Part shown: positions 9,551 to 16,938 of the stretch, one piece after another
Layout of the letters: each line of letters starts with the position of its first letter
Position numbering within the stretch: position 1 is the stretch's first letter
Assembly: GCF_001434575.1 (NCBI RefSeq)
Contig: NZ_AZDA01000140.1
Location: forward strand, 1-64,000
Source: Loigolactobacillus bifermentans DSM 20003
GTDB lineage: Bacteria; Bacillota; Bacilli; Lactobacillales; Lactobacillaceae
Reading direction: 5' to 3'
Length of the DNA: 64,000 nucleotides
Program-made: the position numbers and the translations under genes
The notes under the pieces: generated by a model
Databases searched by the model: none
The model's input: the letters and a program-made list of their open reading frames with translations, nothing else
What the model was told of the DNA's origin: nothing

Positions 9551-9795
9551 TCCTCCTAAGTAATTTAAGGGCTATTTTGCTTCCGCAAAATCTTATTTCG
9601 GAGGATGTCCATTCCATCGGGCGAAAAGCGCCACGGTGGAAACATGGCTCCTCCTAAGTAATTTAAGGGCTATTTTGCTTCCGCAAAATCTTATTTCGGA
9701 GGATGTCCATTCCATCGGGCGAAAAGCGCCACGGTGGAAACATGGCTCCTCCTAAGTAATTTAAGAACTATTTTGCTTCCGCAAAATCTTATTTC
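9551..9795 (-). repeat. Array A of the SD-hairpin repeat: two identical 98-bp units plus a partial unit, leader of serC
   Basis: Read on the minus strand, each unit is: SD (TTAGGAGGA), GCC, ATG, hairpin P1, GGACATCCTCCG (anti-SD), AAAT, hairpin ATTTTGC-GGAA-GCAAAAT, a short spacer, then the next SD. Unit ATGs lie at 9743-9741 and 9645-9643, exactly 98 bp apart, and the units are identical. A distal partial copy (second hairpin plus SD) ends at 9795. The last SD (9557-9551) is that of serC, 3 nt before its ATG. TCCTCC at 9605-9600 can pair perfectly with this SD. Each ATG opens a 26-codon frame (9743-9663 and 9645-9565) that stops about 6 nt before the following SD. Confidence 0.85.
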
Positions 9796-9867
9796 ATTCA
9801 CGCATTAGACTATATTTTAAAAGCTTATTATTTTCTAATACTGCTCTCATAAAATAATGCAATTTTA

Positions 9868-9873
9868 ATTGTA
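9868..9873 (-). promoter_or_regulatory. serC-serA promoter (extended -10)
   Basis: TGCTACAAT on the minus strand is an extended -10 box (TGnTACAAT) about 70 nt before the repeat array. The -35 is weak. A second candidate is TTGCAT with a 16-17 nt spacer, slightly downstream. Confidence 0.45.
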
Positions 9874-10064
9874 GCACACCTGAAACCAAATTTGGGGCCA
9901 AAATCGCAAAAAGTCAGCGTTTTACTTACTAAAAGTAATTACTAGCTAACTAATAGTAAGCAAAAAAACGTTAAAAGGTTGATTTCATGCCAAGTTACGC
10001 TTCGGTAAACGTCCCTTAAGTCAGCAAACTTTTTTGAACTTTTTATAAAAATAGCTCAAAACAC
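9874..10064. other. Intergenic region with inverted repeat between serC and larE
   Basis: No gene is seen. An imperfect inverted repeat has CTTACTA (9925-9931) and TAGTAAG (9954-9960) as outer arms and contains the palindrome AGTAATTACT (9934-9943). It lies upstream of the serC promoter and could be an operator. No known binding consensus was matched. Confidence 0.3.
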
Positions 10065-10107
10065 GCAAAAATCCCAGTTAAACCGACCGTTTAACTGGGA
10101 TTTTTGC
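10065..10107 (-). terminator. Terminator of the larA-larE operon
   Basis: GCAAAAATCCCAGTTAAAC pairs with its complement across a short loop to give a long near-perfect stem flanked by A and T runs. It sits directly after larE. Confidence 0.88.
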
Positions 10108-10120
10108 GTCGTATATTTAA

Positions 10121-10945
10121 TTAGTTAGCAAAGCTCGCCAATTGTTTGTCAGATAATGTTTCGTTCATGCGACCACTACGGAAACCAGCTAAGTCTAATG
10201 TGACGTAGCGGAAACCAAGTTGTTGCAATTCGCGGTTCACACGGTCGTTAAAGACCATGAAATCAGCGATCCGTGCTTCTGGCAATTCGATGCGGGCAAT
10301 GTCGCCATGGCAACGAACCCGAACAGTTGGGAAGCCTAAGTCGCGGACGTATTTTTCAGCCTTCATGACCATGGCGATCTTGGCGCTGGTCAAAACAGTG
10401 CCATAAGGGAAACGTGATGAAACGGAGCAAGATGCCACTTTATTCCAGTTGGTTAAGCCTAAGACTTGGGCCAACGCACGAACGTCTTTCTTATAAAAGT
10501 CAGCTTCTTGTAACAAGCTACGGGCGCCAGCTTCAGTGCGGGCCTTTAAACCAGGCCGGTAATCTTGTTCGTCATCCATGATCATGCCGTCTAAAACAGC
10601 TTCGCCGTTGGCCATGTCCGTTAAGGCTGTGTAGAATAGCTTCTTGGCATAGTACCAGCTGTCAGGGGTGTTGTTTTTAATGTGCGCGTCAGCTAAGTAG
10701 TCCAAGTTAACGGATTTAACATTAGCGCCTAATTCTTGAGCCAAATCCATGGCTTTGTCGAATTCTTCGTTGGTGAATAATTCTGAATTTGCAACAACGG
10801 CTGTCACGTTGTCACGGCCTAAAACGTCTAAGGCCATTTTCAAAATAACGGTACTATCAATGCCGCCTGAAAAAGCGACAGTAACCTTCTTTAAGTCTTT
10901 TAATAAAGCTGTTAATGTTGCTTGCTTTTCAGCTAATGTTGTCAT
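10121..10945 (-). CDS. larE: Nickel-pincer cofactor biosynthesis sulfur transferase LarE
   Basis: In L. plantarum, LarE adenylates the LarB product and donates sulfur from its own cysteine to make the dithiolated nickel-pincer precursor. The 274-residue protein has the PP-loop SGGIDST at residues 26-32 and the segment NKVASCSVSSRFPYGT. Cys173 corresponds to the sacrificial Cys176 of L. plantarum LarE. It is last in the larABC1C2E operon and is separated from larC2 by 18 bp. In L. plantarum larD (lactic acid channel) lies between larC2 and larE, and it is absent here. Confidence 0.95.
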   Translation of the reverse strand: MTTLAEKQATLTALLKDLKKVTVAFSGGIDSTVILKMALDVLGRDNVTAVVANSELFTNEEFDKAMDLAQELGANVKSVNLDYLADAHIKNNTPDSWYYAKKLFYTALTDMANGEAVLDGMIMDDEQDYRPGLKARTEAGARSLLQEADFYKKDVRALAQVLGLTNWNKVASCSVSSRFPYGTVLTSAKIAMVMKAEKYVRDLGFPTVRVRCHGDIARIELPEARIADFMVFNDRVNRELQQLGFRYVTLDLAGFRSGRMNETLSDKQLASFAN

Positions 10946-10963
10946 AATACAACCTACTTTCGT

Positions 10964-11425
10964 TTATTGATGTTTTCGTGCTTGTAATGCCGCTTGGTAA
11001 ACCGTGGTGAGCGGAATATGGCATTTCTGTGCCAATTGAGCACAATCCGCGTATTCTGGCGTCACCTTTTTGGTTTTACCATAAGTGGCAATTTTCAAGT
11101 GAACGGCGCCATAAGGTGTCTCCACTTCTTCAAATGTCCGTTTCATGATCGTGCGGTGCCAATTTTGATAGCGCACGCCTAAAGTACTGGTCTCAGCTAA
11201 AATCAAAGCCGTGATTTTTTCCCGATCCGCCGGTGCTACCAGTACAGATAGCTTGCTGGCAGGCCGGTTTTTTTTCATTTGGATCGGTGTAAAAAAGACG
11301 TCAAACGCCCCAGCATCTAGCAAACGTGTCATCACATAGCCTAAGGTTTCCCCGGTCATGTCATCTAAATTAGCTTCCAACATCACCACCGTATCTGCTG
11401 TTGCTTGAACGATTTGCTGGCTTAG
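10964..11425 (-). CDS. larC2: LarC C-terminal part (larC2 frame), made by -1 frameshift from larC1
   Basis: LarC is the CTP-dependent nickel insertase that completes the nickel-pincer nucleotide cofactor. This frame supplies its C-terminal half (VVMLEANLDDMTGETLGYVM onward, to the stop at 10964). The first internal ATG is at 11389 but has no convincing SD. The frame is open back to 11425, where a -1 shift on A-AAA-AAC in larC1 joins the two parts. The fused protein would be about 418 residues, the size of full-length LarC. Programmed frameshifting for larC1/larC2 is described in L. plantarum. Here the slip site itself is visible. Confidence 0.9.
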   Translation of the reverse strand, partial: LSQQIVQATADTVVMLEANLDDMTGETLGYVMTRLLDAGAFDVFFTPIQMKKNRPASKLSVLVAPADREKITALILAETSTLGVRYQNWHRTIMKRTFEEVETPYGAVHLKIATYGKTKKVTPEYADCAQLAQKCHIPLTTVYQAALQARKHQ

Positions 11426-12219
11426 TTTTTTTTTTCGACTAAAATACCGCGCAAGGCATTAAAGCCACCGGTATCACGGGAACCAAAGCCGTAACCGACT
11501 TTTACCGGTACCATATTTTCAGGCATTGGGCCAAAGTCGCTGACCAAGGTTTTCACAATACCCATGCCAGTTGGCGTGATCAATTCTGTTTCAACATCTA
11601 AGCGTTGTTTAATCGGAATCTGTGTGCCAACACGCATTTGCATCACCGCTGGCACTGGGACAGGCATTTGCCCATGGGCCACGTTAATAAAGCCGCTCCC
11701 TTCGGCTAAAGGTGAAGCCAATAACGTGTCAATGCCCATCAGTTCCAAGCCTACACAGCAGCCGACAATGTCCACAATTGAATCCAAGGCCCCGACTTCA
11801 TGAAAATGAACGTCGCTTAACGGCATTTGGTGCACCGTTGCTTCTGCTTTAGCAATTTCAGTAAAAATGGCAATGGCCCGGTTTTTCACTTGTTCAGAGA
11901 GGGTGCTGCCTTGGATCAAGGCCACAATTTCATGGAGATGACGCCCATGCTGATGGTGATGTTCGTGTGCGTGCTCATGATCATGGTCATGATGATGTTC
12001 CACAAAGCCATGATCTTTCCCGGTTGGGACGATGACATCAAAGCTGGTGCCGTAAATACTGCTTTCAGCTTTGCGCGCTTGGGTCAGTTCATAACCCGTC
12101 ACCTGCAGCTTCGCCAATTCGGTTTTAAGCTGGTCAAAATCCAGACCTAGATCCAGCAACATGCCTAAAAACATGTCACCGCTAATGCCAGAAAAGGCAT
12201 CTAAATATAAAGTTGTCAT
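11422..12219 (-). CDS. larC1: Nickel insertase LarC, N-terminal part
   Basis: The zero-frame product has 265 residues and stops at TAA right after a ten-A run. Its start MTTLYLDAFSGISGDMFLGMLLDLGLD is family-typical. A His/Asp/Glu-rich stretch at about residues 73-95 (HHHDHDHEHAHEHHH and on) probably binds nickel ions. A segment around DVHFHEVGALDSIVDIVG precedes the C-terminal linker. It follows larB with a 4-bp gap. Both the short product and the frameshifted full LarC may be made, and in the family only the fusion contains the complete enzyme. Confidence 0.94.
   Translation of the reverse strand: MTTLYLDAFSGISGDMFLGMLLDLGLDFDQLKTELAKLQVTGYELTQARKAESSIYGTSFDVIVPTGKDHGFVEHHHDHDHEHAHEHHHQHGRHLHEIVALIQGSTLSEQVKNRAIAIFTEIAKAEATVHQMPLSDVHFHEVGALDSIVDIVGCCVGLELMGIDTLLASPLAEGSGFINVAHGQMPVPVPAVMQMRVGTQIPIKQRLDVETELITPTGMGIVKTLVSDFGPMPENMVPVKVGYGFGSRDTGGFNALRGILVEKKN
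11425..11431 (-). promoter_or_regulatory. Slippery heptamer for -1 frameshift in larC
   Basis: The coding strand reads GTC GAA AAA AAA AAC TAA. The last seven bases before TAA form A AAA AAC, the canonical X XXY YYZ heptamer in the correct frame, within a run of ten A. After a -1 slip the next codon is CTA, followed by AGC CAG CAA in the open larC2 frame. I did not identify a clear stimulatory hairpin downstream. Confidence 0.85.
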
Positions 12220-12223
12220 GCCA

Positions 12224-12982
12224 TTATCCTTTCTGAGCGGCTAAATGATTGATCATACTGGCAGAATAAGCCGCGCCAAAGCCGTTGTCGATGTTCACTA
12301 CCGTGATGCCAGAAGCACAACTGTTGAGCATGGTCAATAAGGCTGCCACCCCTTGAAAGTTTGCCCCATAGCCAATACTGGTGGGAACGGCGATCAACGG
12401 TTTGTCGATCAAACCACCGACGACACTGGCCAAGGCGCCTTCCATCCCTGCAATCACGATCACCACGGTCGCGCCACGAATCTCGTCAATATGGGCAAAT
12501 AACCGTTGGATCCCGGCCACCCCCACATCATAGATCCGCTTGACTTGGTTACCGTAAGTTTCCGCTGTAATGGCAGCTTCTTCAGCAACTGGCAAATCAG
12601 AGGTCCCCGCTGTGACCACGGCAATGTACTGCTCTTGAGCCGCGGGTAACGGTTGGCCTAAGGTTAAACAACGGGCCGTTTCATGGTAAACCGCATCTGG
12701 CAGTGCTGGCGCAATTTGGGCGTACTTTTCAGCACTGACCCGGGTGGCTAATACCGGTGCCCCCGTGGCCTGCAATGTTTTACCGATCTGACAAATTTGT
12801 GTCGCTGTTTTACCAGCCCCATAAATAATCTCAGGAAACCCATTGCGTTTTTCCCGCGCTAAATCGACTTTCGCAAAACCGAGGTCCGCCACTGGTTGGT
12901 CGTTTAACTGCGTCGCTGCTTGTTCTGGTGAGACTTGTCCACTGGCCACTTGCGCTAACAGTTGTTTCAGATCCGGTTTCAT
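12224..12982 (-). CDS. larB: Nicotinic acid adenine dinucleotide carboxylase/hydrolase LarB
   Basis: LarB carboxylates the pyridinium ring of NaAD and cleaves its phosphoanhydride, the first step in making the nickel-pincer cofactor. The 252-residue protein has an N-terminal region and a PurE-like C-terminal domain ([38 protein letters not shown]). Cys222 in MLNSCASG corresponds to the catalytic Cys221 of L. plantarum LarB. Its start overlaps the last base of the larA stop codon, which implies translational coupling. Confidence 0.95.
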   Translation of the reverse strand: MKPDLKQLLAQVASGQVSPEQAATQLNDQPVADLGFAKVDLAREKRNGFPEIIYGAGKTATQICQIGKTLQATGAPVLATRVSAEKYAQIAPALPDAVYHETARCLTLGQPLPAAQEQYIAVVTAGTSDLPVAEEAAITAETYGNQVKRIYDVGVAGIQRLFAHIDEIRGATVVIVIAGMEGALASVVGGLIDKPLIAVPTSIGYGANFQGVAALLTMLNSCASGITVVNIDNGFGAAYSASMINHLAAQKG

Positions 12983-14256
12983 TATTTCACAATGACGCCT
13001 AAACCATCAGGAATGACAGTTACTTTGGCGTCTTTGCCTTCACGGGCATAGGCCTTTGCCATGGCGTCGTCTAAGCTTAAGGCTAATTCCATGTGCATGT
13101 CCTTGATCAACTTAGGATCGACTAAGTCTGAGACAAAGATCACATGGTGATGCACTAAGATCCGCGCCAAAATTTGAGACGTCCACTGATCTGGAATCGT
13201 CTTTAAACGTGGTGTATTAATGGCTTTATCCAAAAATTCTTTAGGATCATCAACGTCAGCAATGTTATGATAGAAGCCTTCACCACCATGCCCATCACGA
13301 CTGCCGGCAACCATGACGATCGTGCCGCCTTCTTTATTGGTTGCTTCAGCAGCGGTCATGCCTTTAACGGCTTGGTAAATGTTCTGATCTAATGGGTACC
13401 CACCATTGGTTGAAATGGCGATGTCGCAATCAATTTTGTTCACGCTGGATAATTCTTTAACGAAGTCACAGCCGACTTTATGGGCTGCTTCTAAATCGCC
13501 AGCAAATGAACCAATGATTTTTTTGTCTTCGTCTAACACAACGTTTAAGATAAAGGCCAATTTCGCCGTTTTAGCAGCGTAAACCATGTCCTTATGAATG
13601 GGGTTATGCATTAAGTTCCCTGTCCGGGCTTTTGGTGAGTTAATAAATTCACCAGAATGGTTGGCCATAATAGTCTTGTAAGACGCGATCCCTGGCAAAA
13701 CGGACTTGCGACCACCAGAAAAACCAGCGAAGAAATGCGATTCAATAAAGCCTTCAGAAATTAACAAATCAGCTTCAACGGCCACTTTGTTAATGATGCA
13801 ATCCCCACCTGAAGGCAATTGGCCAATTTTGACCATCGCACTGTCATCAGTGGAAACGTGCATGACAATTTCTTCATTGTTCACAATGTCTTCACCGTAT
13901 TTGGCGACTAATTCATCATGGGTCGATGGGCGATGGAAGCCAGTGGCAACCAAAATACGAATCCGGGCATCTGGCGCAACCGAACGTAACCGGCGTAACA
14001 AGATCGGGGTAATAATGTGTGATGGCACTGGCCGGGTGTGATCAGAACTAATGATCACGATATTTTTCTTGCCCTTTGCTAATGCTTCTAATTTAGGTGA
14101 ACCAATTGGGTTATCTAAAGATTTTTCAACCGTTTCGTTTTCACTTAATTCATTGTGATACGTTGCGGCTTCTGACACTAATTGACCAGCAAAATTTTCC
14201 GCAGGGATTTTTGCTGTGATCGTGGTTTTATCGTATGGAAGCTTGATTTCAACCAT
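12982..14256 (-). CDS. larA: Nickel-dependent lactate racemase LarA
   Basis: Interconverts L- and D-lactate by hydride transfer on a nickel-pincer nucleotide. From the ATG at 14256 the protein has 424 residues, the L. plantarum length. Active-site residues then fall on the published numbers: His108 (TGFHRP), His174 (ESHFFAG), Lys184 (GGRK, covalent cofactor link) and His200 (ANHSGEF). An upstream in-frame start at 14280 would add eight residues (MKKEDDKS) and spoil this agreement. GAGG lies about 11 nt before the 14256 start. It is the first gene of larA-larB-larC1/C2-larE and diverges from larR, which in L. plantarum activates it in response to lactate isomer imbalance. Confidence 0.96.
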   Translation of the reverse strand: MVEIKLPYDKTTITAKIPAENFAGQLVSEAATYHNELSENETVEKSLDNPIGSPKLEALAKGKKNIVIISSDHTRPVPSHIITPILLRRLRSVAPDARIRILVATGFHRPSTHDELVAKYGEDIVNNEEIVMHVSTDDSAMVKIGQLPSGGDCIINKVAVEADLLISEGFIESHFFAGFSGGRKSVLPGIASYKTIMANHSGEFINSPKARTGNLMHNPIHKDMVYAAKTAKLAFILNVVLDEDKKIIGSFAGDLEAAHKVGCDFVKELSSVNKIDCDIAISTNGGYPLDQNIYQAVKGMTAAEATNKEGGTIVMVAGSRDGHGGEGFYHNIADVDDPKEFLDKAINTPRLKTIPDQWTSQILARILVHHHVIFVSDLVDPKLIKDMHMELALSLDDAMAKAYAREGKDAKVTVIPDGLGVIVK

Positions 14257-14312
14257 GCTTTTGTCATCCTCTTTCTTCAACTTTGTTCAAGCGTACGCTG
14301 TCTGTTATACGC

Positions 14313-14337
14313 AAAAAAAAGTGGCCTGTCTGCCACA
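14313..14337 (-). terminator. Terminator-like hairpin in the larA leader (possible attenuator)
   Basis: On the minus strand GTGGC-AGACAG-GCCAC is followed by eight T. It lies about 57 nt before the larA start and downstream of the divergent promoter region. A larA transcript would therefore cross it before the gene. The stem is only 5 bp but GC-rich. No overlapping antiterminator was evident. Confidence 0.45.
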
Positions 14338-14358
14338 TTTTATGTTCTCAAAGAAAGT

Positions 14359-14411
14359 TAACAAATGTATACTTTAAATGTTATTGTCTTTTTTCTGAAA
14401 ATAGCTATGAT
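14359..14411. promoter_or_regulatory. larA/larR divergent control region: larR promoter and candidate LarR operator
   Basis: The larR promoter reads TTGTCT (14384-14389), 16-nt spacer, TATGAT (14406-14411). Immediately upstream lies an imperfect palindrome with TAACA and TGTTA arms (14359-14383) centred on GTATAC. It is a plausible Lar box for the Crp/Fnr-type LarR because it sits between the divergent genes. I cannot confirm the consensus from memory. A second inverted repeat (AGCAC and GTGCT arms) lies at about 14412-14432. Confidence 0.45.
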
Positions 14412-14481
14412 AGCACTAGTGATTTGGTGCTGTCTGTTTTCATTCGACAACAACAATTCTTGCAAAAGGAAATGAAAATAA

Positions 14482-15147
14482 ATGGTCTTAACTGAAGTTG
14501 AATATTTGATGAATTTTCTGGCATCCCATCAGGTGCCGACGATTCAAAAAAAGCGTCACACTTACTTGACGTACCATGGCCTCACCGAGCATTACACTTA
14601 TGTTTTAAAGGATGGGATCATTAAAAATAGCATTATTTTGCAAGACGGCCGCGAGTTTAATCTCTCCTATATTGCCAAACCGGACGTGATCTCATTGTTA
14701 CGGGATGAAGTGTCTAAATCCACTTCTCAGCCGTTTAATGTGCGCATTGAATCCGAAACGGCCACCTTTTACCAAGTGGATCGGGTGACCTTCTGGCATT
14801 ATGTCAACAGCGATGTTGAACTGCAAAATTATGTCAAAAACTACTATCGTAAAAAGTTATCTGAAAATATTTTCAGACTGCAGCGTATGGTGATGAATGG
14901 TAAAAAAGGAGCGATCTGTTCGTTTATTTACAGCCTGATCGATTTATTTGGCCGGAAAGTCCAGGATGGGATCCTCATTGATTTTACCGTGACCAACGAC
15001 GATATTGCCGGCTTTTGTGGCATTAGTTCCCGTAGTAGTGTCAACCGCATGGTGAAAGAATTGCGGGAAGATGGCGTAGTCAGTGTGCAAGAGCGTAAGT
15101 TTGTGGTGCACAACGTCAGTTATTTATTGGACCAAATTGCAAATTAA
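14482..15147 (+). CDS. larR: Crp/Fnr-family lactate racemization regulator LarR
   Basis: The 221-residue transcription factor has an N-terminal cyclic-nucleotide-binding-like beta-roll (about residues 20-120) and a C-terminal winged helix (about residues 140-215), with recognition helix region DIAGFCGISSRSSVNRMVKEL. In L. plantarum LarR activates the lar genes with L-lactate and D-lactate as opposing effectors. Divergent placement from larA and cotranscription with larMN-larQ-larO match that system. AAGGA lies 11 nt before the ATG. No Fnr-like iron-sulfur cysteines are seen. Confidence 0.9.
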   Translation: MVLTEVEYLMNFLASHQVPTIQKKRHTYLTYHGLTEHYTYVLKDGIIKNSIILQDGREFNLSYIAKPDVISLLRDEVSKSTSQPFNVRIESETATFYQVDRVTFWHYVNSDVELQNYVKNYYRKKLSENIFRLQRMVMNGKKGAICSFIYSLIDLFGRKVQDGILIDFTVTNDDIAGFCGISSRSSVNRMVKELREDGVVSVQERKFVVHNVSYLLDQIAN

Positions 15148-15163
15148 ATGAAGAGGCGAAATT

Positions 15164-16135
15164 GTGCATATTCCTGATAATTATTTAAGTCCTGCAACTT
15201 GTGGCACCTTATTGTTAGCTGTCACGCCGATTTGGACGGTTTCTGTTTTAAAAGTTAAAGCGCAGATCAAAACCAAACGCGAAACCATTCCCATGATGGG
15301 CGTCACGGCAGCCTTAGCCTTTTTGATCATGATGTTTAACGTGCCGATTCCCGGCGGCACCACGGCCCATGCCGTTGGGGGAACCTTGTTAGCGGTGCTG
15401 ATTGGGCCCTGGGCGGCCTGTTTGTCCTTATCGGTGACCTTATTGCTGCAAGCCTTATTATTCGGTGATGGCGGCGTGATTGCTTTTGGCGCCAATGTAT
15501 TGAACATGGCGGTGATCATGCCCTTTGTGGGCTACGCCTTTTATCGACTGGGCCAACGTCTGGGTCACGAACGCATTGGCTTAGCCGTCGGCGCTTATGT
15601 GGGCATCTGTACCGCGGCCTTAGCAGCCGGTGTGGAGCTAGGCTTACAACCCCTGCTGTTCCACACCGCCAGTGGGCAACCACTTTACTGCCCTTACGGC
15701 TTAAACATTACCGTCCCTGCCATGTTATTGGCCCACGTGTTGGTTGCCGGTTGGGTGGAAGCTGGCTTTACCTTAGTGGTGTTCCACTTTGTCAAACAAG
15801 TCATGCCTCAAAGCTTGTACCAGGCGCCTTTAACCGGTGCGCAGCCATTAGGCCTACGCTATTGGGGCTACTTATTAGTCGGCCTCGCTTGCTTAAGCCC
15901 CTTAGGCTTACTGGCCCGCGGCACTGCTTGGGGGGAGTGGTCTACCAGTGAGTTACATCAGCGCATTGGCTTAGTCCCACAAGGCATGCACCACGGCTTT
16001 AATTTTAAAGCACTGTTTGCCGATTACAGTTTGCCTGGTTTACCCACTGCGGCTAGCTACTTATTAGCCGCTGCCACCGTGCTGTTGATCTGCTTACTGG
16101 TGGTACGGGCATCTCAACATGACCAAAAAGACTGA
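15164..16135 (+). CDS. larMN: Nickel ECF transporter, fused substrate-binding membrane component LarMN
   Basis: CbiM/NikM-type S-component fused to a NikN-like C-terminal part, importing Ni2+ for LarA. The GTG start is supported by GAGG 8 nt upstream and by the mature N-terminus MHIPDNYL, whose free amino group and His2 are metal ligands in this family. A further conserved His is in GGTTAHAVGG (His69). The 323-residue protein has about eight hydrophobic segments. The C-terminal part has an extracytoplasmic stretch (about residues 252-296) before a last membrane helix, as in NikN. It overlaps larQ by 17 bp. Confidence 0.92.
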   Translation: MHIPDNYLSPATCGTLLLAVTPIWTVSVLKVKAQIKTKRETIPMMGVTAALAFLIMMFNVPIPGGTTAHAVGGTLLAVLIGPWAACLSLSVTLLLQALLFGDGGVIAFGANVLNMAVIMPFVGYAFYRLGQRLGHERIGLAVGAYVGICTAALAAGVELGLQPLLFHTASGQPLYCPYGLNITVPAMLLAHVLVAGWVEAGFTLVVFHFVKQVMPQSLYQAPLTGAQPLGLRYWGYLLVGLACLSPLGLLARGTAWGEWSTSELHQRIGLVPQGMHHGFNFKALFADYSLPGLPTAASYLLAAATVLLICLLVVRASQHDQKD

Positions 16136-16928
16136 GTTACCCACCTGGTTGCAGCAACCTGACCGCCCAGTCCAACCAGCGAAACACCATAATTTCTTAG
16201 TTAAAAATAGTCGGCGCTTGGCGCAATTATTACAGCAGTTAACCAGTCCAGCAGGTATCGGTCAGCCCTTACTTAAAACAACGCCGCAATTACAACTGGT
16301 GGCGTTGTTGTTCACGTTATTGTTGATTTTAACCTCCCAACTAGGCTGGCAATTATGGCTACTGGGCCTGTACTTATTGCTCAATTGTCTCAGCCTAGCC
16401 GGCCGCCAATTACGGCGCTTTTTGCGCAATTGGTTGCTCACTTGCTGTGTGGCGCTGCCCTTGATTTTGCCTAGCTTATGGGTCAGCGGTCCGAATGTGC
16501 TGTTGCGCTTTTGTTTACGCACGTGGCTGCTGCTAGGCTTCACCCAATATTATCAGCGTACTGTGGCGTTGCCGTACTTGCTTAGCGGGTTACAGGCCTT
16601 ACATTTGCCTAACGTGCTGATTTTGATCATCGATATTGCCTGTGTTTATTTGAAACAGCTCACCACTTATTTATTGGCCTCCTTAGAGGCGGTTGAATTG
16701 CGAACGATTGCGGTTCCCAAACACCCTTACCGCTTGATTGCCGGCCTATTTGGTAGCTTGTATTTAAAAAGCCAGACTTATGCTTTAACCCTTAATGAAG
16801 CCATGGAAGTCCGAGGCTTTAATGGCCGTTATCAACCAACGGCGCCAATTTTGCATAGTCGTTGGTCCGATTATTTGGTGTTGTTGCCACCATTATTGCT
16901 GGCAGTCGTGTTCTTTTTGGAAAAATGA
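16119..16928 (+). CDS. larQ: Nickel ECF transporter transmembrane coupling component LarQ
   Basis: CbiQ-family T-component that joins the S-component to the ATPase. It has 269 residues, four to five membrane segments (around residues 60-95, 105-130 and 250-268), and the coupling region with AVELRTIAVPKHPYR and the second motif NEAMEVRGFNGRY, corresponding to the two Ala-Arg-Gly-type helices that contact the ATPase. It starts inside the end of larMN, suggesting coupled translation, and is followed 10 bp later by larO. Confidence 0.9.
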   Translation: MTKKTELPTWLQQPDRPVQPAKHHNFLVKNSRRLAQLLQQLTSPAGIGQPLLKTTPQLQLVALLFTLLLILTSQLGWQLWLLGLYLLLNCLSLAGRQLRRFLRNWLLTCCVALPLILPSLWVSGPNVLLRFCLRTWLLLGFTQYYQRTVALPYLLSGLQALHLPNVLILIIDIACVYLKQLTTYLLASLEAVELRTIAVPKHPYRLIAGLFGSLYLKSQTYALTLNEAMEVRGFNGRYQPTAPILHSRWSDYLVLLPPLLLAVVFFLEK

Positions 16929-16938
16929 GGTTTAACAA

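Noticed and set aside
9551-9795. Repeat cassette as a SAM-III (SMK) riboswitch or T-box
   Set aside because: It masks the SD as SMK does, but it lacks the SMK core I know, occurs before genes unrelated to methionine, exists in tandem copies with internal ATGs, and has no T-box or specifier features.
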